Assembly: GCA_033980235.1 (NCBI GenBank)
Contig: CM067070.1
Coordinates: forward strand, 1,630,478-1,694,477
Direction of reading: 5' to 3'
DNA from: Diadema setosum
Taxonomy: Eukaryota; Echinodermata; Echinoidea; Diadematoida; Diadematidae
DNA length: 64,000 nucleotides
The translations under genes were made by a program, and so were the position numbers. The notes beneath the pieces were generated by a model. That model did no database searches, was not told the DNA's origin, and saw nothing but the letters and a program-made list of their open reading frames with translations. This document shows positions 56,769 through 64,000 of the stretch, one piece after another; the stretch's first letter is position 1, and each line of letters starts with the position of its first letter.

Positions 56769-58207
56769 AATGTAGGGGACTGCTAAAAAACTGGCTTATA
56801 GAATGCAGCCCCCCTCCCCCCCGTGAATAGCAACTTGCAGTAATAATCAAACGAAACGATAAGGCATATGCTGTTGCTTGGGAAAAGGAGGGAACATACA
56901 CCAAATTATAAGCACACAAACGCACACTCGGACCGAAACAAAGAGGCTGCCTTACGCATAGATGGAATAAACAAGAAGTCAAAGGGAAAAAAAGCGGGGG
57001 GGGGGGGGGGCAGGGAAAGGAGCAAAGGAATAAGAGTTCAAGGGTCAATGCCAAAGCACATGAGAGTTCAGTCATACCGAGATTTCGACTATAAATAGTG
57101 TGCTATAGCGACTATGAAATAAATCAAATAAAGTTAAAAACTTTAAAGCAATGAAAAGAAAATGCGGCTTTCAATAATGCAAGCCTCCAGTGATATAAGA
57201 AATAACACAATTTCTTTAATTCTAAAGTATGGGTGTAAAGCTTAATTGTTTCTTTTATGCTGTTATCAAGGGAATTCCAGAATTTAGATCTGTAAAGGAG
57301 AATAATAAGTAAGAGTAGTATACATTTTGTTAAAATCGTCCAAGAAAATGGTAAATGAAATTCATTATATTGTATAGTGAGATATGAATCCACAGTTAAT
57401 TTATTGAGAATGGACATACTAATCAAACATAAAAGAAATGAAATGATTATTACTTTTTAATTAGACTCTCCCACTTTAAACAAATAAATCCACGATTTGT
57501 TTTGATAATATTTCGATGAAATAGGTCATTAGAATGACATCTCCAAGATTCACTACAAATACACGAAGAGTTGTTTTTTTAACACTTCTCTCAGCAATGA
57601 TGATATTCTTTCTAAATACGAGGAAAGTGTTACCCCAGGCGAGAAAGCCATAATCAAAATTGGATAAAATCAAAGATGAGTATAAGATTGAAAAGATATT
57701 TCTGGGAAAAAATCAAACTTTATTGATTACACAGATATTTTTAGAGATTGTAAGGCAAATTGAACCAATATGGAAATTCCATGTGAGCTAACTATGAAGA
57801 ACCAAACCCAAGAATTTAATCGAGGAAATTTCTGTTGTGGCTGTATTATCCAGAAAAGAAAAAAGAAATGTTCCGGGGTAATTCTTCCGAAGAATTACTA
57901 AAAGCATATATTTAATTAGTTAGTTAGTTAGTTTGTTTGTTTGTTTGTTTGTTTTTCTTTTGGAACATGAATTTATTGTTATAGCTCTCATCAAGTAAAG
58001 TGTCAACTCGATATTCAAAATATCAACTAACAACTCAGGACCAGAGCTAGAAAAAAAACAACAACTTTGAATCATCAGCGAATAATAAAAAGGAAAGAAT
58101 ACTTGATGAATTTTCTTGATGTCATTGACAGAGAACAAATGAAAATGGTCGAAGTAAGCTTCCTTACGGTACACCACAAGTGATATCGTGCACAACATAA
58201 TTACATG
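56769..58207. other. Intron or intergenic DNA, no gene recognised
   Basis: A G-run at 56996-57010 and a (TTAG)n(TTTG)n stretch at 57915-57957. Several minus-strand open frames are AT-driven and unsupported. Confidence 0.4.
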
Positions 58208-58250
58208 TATGAAGAGTTAAATTGACTTATCGGTTTTTGCGAACAAACTC

Positions 58251-58306
<56 letters not shown>

Positions 58307-58361
58307 TACTAGGCAAAAAAAGTAAGTTCCCCCCTAACATTTTCGGATATATCTCAAAAAG

Positions 58362-58392
<31 letters not shown>

Positions 58393-59254
58393 CAGGGTGG
58401 CCCAGAAAGAACGGAACGCCTAAGATCTTTAATTTCAGCAATATCGTTGCAAATGTGTCATTATTTTGCATACGTTTGGAAAGGCCATTCTTTTTCCAAG
58501 AGAATGACACCAAGCTCTTTAATATCAGTTAATGCGTTACGATTTTAGGACCATTTTTGTAAACCCTTGCAATTTTCAAAATGTGATCATTTTGCACTCT
58601 CAGAGATACCGAAATCGGCGATAATTCGGCTTGCCATAGAAGCTAGACGTTCACAATGTGTGGAATGTGGCTGTCATTGTCCGTTACCATTGTGAATGAG
58701 ACGACCTGACGACAATAACACTGTCCGCCCCATATTCCGCACATTGCGAACGCTACTGGTTCTACGGTAAGCCAAATTCTCACTGGTTTCTGTATCTCTG
58801 AGAGTGCAAAATGATCACATTTTGAAAATTGCAAGGGTTGACAAAAATGGGCCTAAAATCGTAAGGCATTAACTGAAATTAAAGAGCTTGGTGTCGTTCT
58901 ACTGGAAAAAGAATGGCCTTTCTAATAGTATGCAACATAATGACATGTTTGCAACGATATTGCTGAAATTAAAGATCTTAGGCGTTCCGTTCTTTTTGGG
59001 CCACCCTGTATATCGCAAAAACCGATAAGTCCATTTTTGAAGATTTTGAAGTACGGTCTCTGTCATAATGTACAAAATAATACCTTTTAAAAGATGTATT
59101 GGTCACTACATTGTAAAGGTACATTTTTGAAGTTATGGCCAAAAGAAGCAACATTTTTCTAATTATGCTCTTTATTTTTCTTGACCTTTGATCGCAAATA
59201 TCTCAATTTGGCAAATATGGACTTATCGGTTTCTACGAACAAACTCTTCATATA
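58208..59254. mobile_element. Family B MITE copy 3, split by other insertions
   Basis: Family B end sequence is at 58208-58257 (TATCGGTTTTTGCGAACAA) and at 59013-59254 (CGCAAAAACCGATAAGTCC ... AACAAACTCTTCATA). Between them are TA runs and the 618-bp family C palindrome, so the latter probably inserted into TA-rich sequence of an existing B element. Confidence 0.7.
58391..59010. mobile_element. Family C foldback MITE with CAGGGTGGCCCA ends
   Basis: The left arm begins CAGGGTGGCCCAGAAAGAAC and the right arm ends with its inverse, GGGCCACCCTG. TA is present on both sides, as in Tc1/mariner insertions. The arms pair along almost their whole ~290 bp with scattered differences (AACGGAACGCCTAAGATC, AGGCCATTCTTTTTCCA, TGATCATTTTGCACTCTCAG in both). 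Non-coding; a long-palindrome mariner-like MITE. Confidence 0.85.
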
Positions 59255-59952
59255 TTATGTATATATGTATATATTATATTTGTTATCAGTTTTATTCGCC
59301 TGTTATTGACTAATAGTTACCCTATTATATTCACACATGGGATTAATCACGGAGTCCGAATGACCAACAATCGATTGTAGGCTTGCAATTACAATAAAAA
59401 AAAACACACTATCAAAGTTTCATCAATGTCGCAAGTAAGGTAAGAGAGTTGTGACTTGACATAGTTTTTGGTTTCATGGATATATAGAAGGTCTTTATTA
59501 TACGCATTATCTAGGCCTACGCCAGTTAGGCATGATGATGTTATCATGACCTCACAGTCTCCCAGTACGATTTTTCAATCTTTTTTTTTCTCTCTTTTTT
59601 GTGTCTTTTTTTTTGCACATGAAAAAAAAATGGCGAAAAAATACATCCTTCCAATCATGACTAATCCATGATGATCTCAGAGGTGGATGTTTCAGTGCAA
59701 GGGGTTTTGTAGGTATCCGTTGATATTATTGCTATAAATGTGTACTGATAACTGTGTGATTACAGGAAGCCCTCGTTGGGTTTATACGAAGTCTACACGT
59801 TTTGATGTGCGTGGACAGTATACAAGTAGGGTCCTACAGTCTCTTACCGAAGTACAGAGTCATCCAAAGGGAATCGGAAAATCAAGTGTAGGCCTATTAC
59901 AGACCAAGATTGTTTAACAAAAATTAGATTTCCACATACACTGCTCTCTTAC

Positions 59953-60140
59953 CTTGCACAAAATGCTTGGGATGTTCCAACTGCCGATGCAGATCGTACG
60001 GTGTCCTTGCGTGCCAATTAAGGAACATTCAAAAAAAAAATCAAAATGGCGGTTCACCTGAGTGTGGTCTTCGGAGCATCAATTCCACTGCGTGGTGTAT
60101 AATTACTGATATAAGAAGAATGGCATGGATTCAGGAGCTC
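59953..60140 (-). other. Likely 5' non-coding exon of TRAF-like copy 2
   Basis: Minus-strand TGCAAG|GTAAGAGAG donor at 59952, matching the donor at 45218 of copy 1. The intron to the coding exon is 5.76 kb and full of mobile elements. The 5' limit is not known; similarity to unit 1 runs to about 60490. Confidence 0.55.
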
Positions 60141-60682
60141 CTATTTTGCTTATCTTCTGCGGATGAATTTGCAAGAATCCTGGCTAGTGAGATGACGAAT
60201 GTCCGCTTGACAGTTTTAAAGCGCAGTGTAGTTGAGCACTATGGCCAACAAATTGAGAGTAACATATAAAACTCCGTACGAGAATGAGAATGATATCATA
60301 AATTATGTCTACCATAACGTGCAACACAATAAACTTTGGCCTGTACACATTGGAATTCCCCGAATACAACTAGTCTTTTTCTTCAGGCACTGAAGGAGAG
60401 ATCGTCTATTTGGTCGTCGTGATACCAATTGAAAGTTGACGGTGATTGGCTGCTCACACCTCAGTTGTTTTCTGTTAACTTTTGTTTCATCCCACTTAAG
60501 TACGTTTGACCAATAATGGGATTGCTTAATTAGGAACATGTGACGAGAAATGTCCTCCCAACATCTATGCCATCAGGTGGGACTATCACAATGTGATAGT
60601 CTTTTTCGTTAGCACGTTTTACATATCCGCGATTGGAATCGATAAATATTATCGCTCGCATCTATTGGCCACGCGGGTATAT

Positions 60683-61378
60683 GTGACCGTGCACCTCCAA
60701 AACGAACATAAAGTCGCACACACTGATTCTGCGTGAGGACTGAAAATAAGTGAGATGGGTCAACCTAGCCGAACTTGACTTTTTCATATATTCTGAAAGA
60801 GCGGGTCTTCTTTTGCAGTATGCTAAAATTTGGTATCATAAAACGGGCAGGAATGTGTGATTTTTTAGCAGTTTTTCTCGTACATTTTTGGTAGAATAGT
60901 GTGATTAGGTGTGTCTTTATAGAATCCCTTCTTCATTTCTGAAAAAACCTTGTCCACACTCTTCACTTTCAACTCTAATAGCTTTTGAAAGGATAGTGCT
61001 ACTGCTTTGAAAGTTGGCATTAATCATGGAGAGAATGTGTTAATGAGGCATATTTAATTTCAGTTTAATCTGATAATCTCTTCATTGTTGTTACTTTGGT
61101 GGTTTTCTTCCTGGTTTTGTCCCATTCATCGCACAGCCAGCACGGTTAGGTAAAAATTAAGCGCTTGAATAGACTCTGTATTTCAGAGCCTCTTTTCTCA
61201 GTTCACACTTTCCTGAGTTTGCGCTTTCTTTCCAATATCTAGATAGGTTAGGAGTGTCCATTTGATTTGAGTTATACATCACTTTAAAGCTTAAAGTCTG
61301 CCCTTTTAGAATATGGTCTTAACTAACAATTCATGTTTGGCGACTTTTTGTTTGTTTTGAGGACTGGTGCAGGGTCAC
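60683..61378. mobile_element. Family A MITE, copy 7 (inverse orientation)
   Basis: GTGACCGTGCACCTCCAAAA to GGACTGGTGCAGGGTCAC. The flanks read GGGTATAT before and ATATAGC after, consistent with TA target duplication and an outer TATGTGACC/GGTCACATA end. Confidence 0.9.
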
Positions 61379-62520
61379 ATATAGCTAGTATACATCCGTG
61401 AACATTGTATTGCACAATAGAATTCAAGGGGAAATCCAGTTCAAATATTAGTTGGTCTGGTACGAAAAAGTTAAATATCATCGGTTCAACTGTAACATTT
61501 TTGATCGAAATAGGGAGCAAACTAAGGAAGTTATTGCATTTTTGAAGTTTTGCTAATTTTTCAGTAAACAGTCCTTGAACGGTCAATGTGAATATGCAAA
61601 TGGTACAGTGAACATTCACACCCTCACAAGTTTCCATTGCAATTATAGTTTGTATATATAAAATTTTGGAATTTCCCTCATTTCCATATATAGGCTACAC
61701 CCCCCCCCCCCCCACACACACACACATACACCCAAAAAGAAAGATATTGAAAACAAATACAAAACGAAACGAAACAGAGCAAAGAACTGTACTGGTTGGC
61801 CCCAAATAACGGTCAATGTGCCTTTGTATAATTGTAATTAACACTTTGATTATAAATTCAATTTTAAGACAGGATATTTTGGCATATTTTTTCCACTTAA
61901 ATTGATGCCGGGCTACCTATTTCCAAAGGTATCTTTTGGTACCCTATCAGCACAACCGAGGTTTGACAATGAATAATTGTACTTATATGAATTGTTTCCG
62001 TTTACAGGTTTCCCGGTAAATTTCATAATGTTATAATTCAAGTTCCTATTTCGAGTATTTTACCCTCGCAGCACTGAATCAGCAATCAAATTCAAAATCC
62101 TGTCATTCAAATTCACCAACAGAACAATCAGTTCTTCATTTGCGTCATTAAAATCTAAAAAGCAGCATGCATTTCGGCTGCAATGATCATTCAAATTCAT
62201 TCCAAGCTGGCTCTGAAATCTTGTCGGTCATTCAAATTCGCGAAAAGGCTCTAAATGATTGCATTCAATTTAAAAGAATTAAGTCTTGCAGTGAAACTGA
62301 TTACTGGGATTTGAATTTGAATAACCGAATATTTCCGCATGCGTGCGCTAGCTGTTTGAATTTGAATGCATAATTATTATTTCTCATGAATATGAATGAC
62401 CGAAGTATGAAATTGGCTGGAAAAACCTGTATTTCGGGCCACCAAAATTATTCTAACCAATAATTATTTAACCCGTTCCATACTAAATTCTTAAATTACC
62501 ATAGACTTGATACATAGGCC
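61379..62520. other. Unassigned DNA with a TTCAAATTC-rich segment
   Basis: A C-run passing into CA lies at 61699-61726. From about 62085 to 62400, CATTCAAATTC occurs several times and then its complement GAATTTGAATG, giving a foldback-like arrangement. No coding exon is supported. Confidence 0.45.
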
Positions 62521-62607
62521 ACCAGGTTCCTGTATGAAATGGGTTAAGAGGCCTGGACGGGCCAAAAAGATTTTTTTTTTTAAAGTTTGTGTCTAGGAAT
62601 GTGTTCA

Positions 62608-62611
<4 letters not shown>

Positions 62612-62642
<31 letters not shown>

Positions 62643-62646
62643 ATGT
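62612..62646. repeat. (TG)n microsatellite
   Basis: Positional counterpart of the TG run at 46397-46436 in duplication unit 1. Confidence 0.9.
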
Positions 62647-62935
62647 GAGTGTGTTTTTGTGTGCTTTTAACACTCTCATTTGTGACGAAGAGATAGCGAA
62701 TAATGTTCATGTCCCGCCTAGAAGACCCATGTCAAAATTTAGTGACATCATGTGAAGCTTTGTCAAGATTTCACAGGTAAGATATTCCATGACATTGTCA
62801 TGGTCTCCTATGACGGCAAGAAAACTTTTGTCATCAATTAAATAAGTATGCCAGCTGATGAATCGATAAATAGATATATTTCTACATGATTAGCAACGAC
62901 TCGTCTAATCTAAAATACAATATAAGGCCCACGAG

Positions 62936-63320
62936 CAGGGGCGTATCCAGGAATTCCGCAAAAAGGGGCGCCTTTACAAAATCAAAAGGGGGGCACACGC
63001 AAATAATGCTCTCTGAAAAAAACAATCGAGTGAAAATTTTCACTCTTGAAGAATTGGAGTGAATTTTGAGTGAAAGGGTTCATTTTCACTCGTTTTAGAT
63101 TGACGTCAGGGATCACTCCAAAATCTTCGAGTGATCCCTGAGTTCACTCCAAAATGAGTGAAAATTAACGTTTTCACTCGAAATTCACTCCAATTTCACT
63201 CTAAATTCACTCTTTTTTTTGTATTCACTCCTTCAAGAGTGAATATTTTCACTCGATTTTTTTTTTAGAGAGTAGAAATAGCAAAGATTATTGAATATCT
63301 GAATAACAGAGAAGGGGGGC
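62936..63320. mobile_element. GGGGCGTATCCAGGAATTC element interrupted by a family F MITE
   Basis: The left part (62936-63008) carries the same terminal word as the repeat at 31789-31956. GGGGGGCAC text resumes at 63314 after the family F insertion. Confidence 0.5.
63009..63272. mobile_element. Family F palindromic MITE, copy 2
   Basis: CTCTCTGAAAAAAACAATCG with AGTGAAAATTTTCACTC is matched inverted by GAGTGAATATTTTCACTCG with ATTTTTTTTTTAGAGAG. The centre is a hairpin, CAGGGATCACTCC...GAGTGATCCCTG. About 264 bp, non-coding. Confidence 0.85.
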
Positions 63321-64000
63321 ACGATTATAATGTAGACTAGATTGCAACATTTTGAGAACTGCAGTACATAATAAAGAGCAATATTAGTTGTAAAGGCAAA
63401 GATCACTGTTTTGGATTTCCTTTTGAAATCTAATGGATCTGGAAGTAATGCAAATTGAATGCACACAAATTATGGAATGCATTTGTGTGAATAGGCCCAT
63501 TTACCTATAAAATGCTCATGGAAAATCAGTATGCTAGCAGTTCCTATGCTTGACGTAACAAGACTGGTGTGCACGTAGGGCCCTACTCACAGTGGAAAAT
63601 TACAATCTACTGACTTAATTTTTTTTTTTTAATAGATTACTCCACTTGCCTTAATTCATAGTCGCGACCAATGAGTTTTCAGGGGACTGTTGGAACTTGC
63701 ATGTACGTTGGCCGGAGGTTGTAGCCTTGTTGTTGTTGTTGTCGTTAATGTTGTTGTTGTTGTTATTATCATTGTACTTTTATCTTTATTTTATTCTATT
63801 TTTTTACATATATATGTATATGGGTGAGAATTTTGAACGATGTACAATTGCCAATTTTCGTACCTTATGACATTCTTTCCCTTAGAACACGCCAGGATGA
63901 TCTAAGAAACCAGATTTTTTTCATGTCATCTCAAAGATTGGTAAATATCCTTTCAGGAAATATATGGTTTGGTTGACTTTTGCCTGATATTTTTCATTTC
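63321..64000. other. Terminal stretch, no gene recognised
   Basis: AT-rich with a TTG-repeat tract at 63728-63762 and short TA words near 63808. Confidence 0.5.

Larger units (their letters stand above)
47450..62890. repeat. Segmental duplication, unit 2 (expanded by insertions)
   Basis: Counterparts of unit 1 are 47450-47715, the gene at 53197-54165, 59765-60490 and 62520-62890. Between them sit at least four family A MITEs, one TTAA MITE, families B, C and F, and other repeats. These account for much of the growth from ~4.1 to ~15.4 kb. Confidence 0.75.

Overview
The window is animal nuclear DNA: AT-rich, dense in microsatellites and short inverted-repeat elements, with spliced genes whose exons are separated by long introns. 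Gene content (secreted RNase T2, secreted SOUL-type heme-binding protein, a GAPR-1-like CAP protein, TRAF-domain-only proteins) and the repeat style suggest a marine deuterostome, most likely an echinoderm such as a sea urchin. That organism call is an inference; no marker in the window proves it. I see no bacterial operon, CRISPR array, rRNA gene or standard tRNA gene.

Layout. 0-7.7 kb is repeats: a 1.1 kb element, a 1.5 kb long inverted repeat, TA arrays and a palindromic tandem array. 7.7-9.1 kb (+) holds the last two exons of a GLIPR2/GAPR-1-like CAP gene, with a tRNA-derived SINE in the intron between them. 13.46-25.39 kb (+) is a complete RNase T2 gene of eight coding exons (280 aa). 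All splice phases agree, and its introns carry many mobile elements. 29.3-33.4 kb (-) is a complete SOUL/HEBP-like gene (four coding exons, 211 aa), with a likely non-coding first exon, TATA box and poly(A) signal.

34.76-40.72 kb is a composite foldback element whose inverted ends are tandem arrays, bounded by an 11-bp direct repeat. A 4 kb GC-rich element is nested inside it, and further foldbacks are nested in that. 42.5-62.9 kb is a diverged tandem segmental duplication. Each unit carries one intact TRAF/MATH-domain gene on the minus strand and a conserved 5' non-coding exon. The second unit has been stretched from about 4 to 15 kb by mobile-element insertion.

The genes do not form one pathway. 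Two encode predicted secreted proteins (RNase T2 and SOUL). The TRAF-like pair could be intracellular adaptors, without a RING or zinc finger. The points most worth following are: the RNase T2 active-site lysine replaced by alanine; the duplicated TRAF-domain pair; the tandem-array foldback elements; a seven-copy inverted-repeat family; and a perfect 41-bp-arm hairpin.
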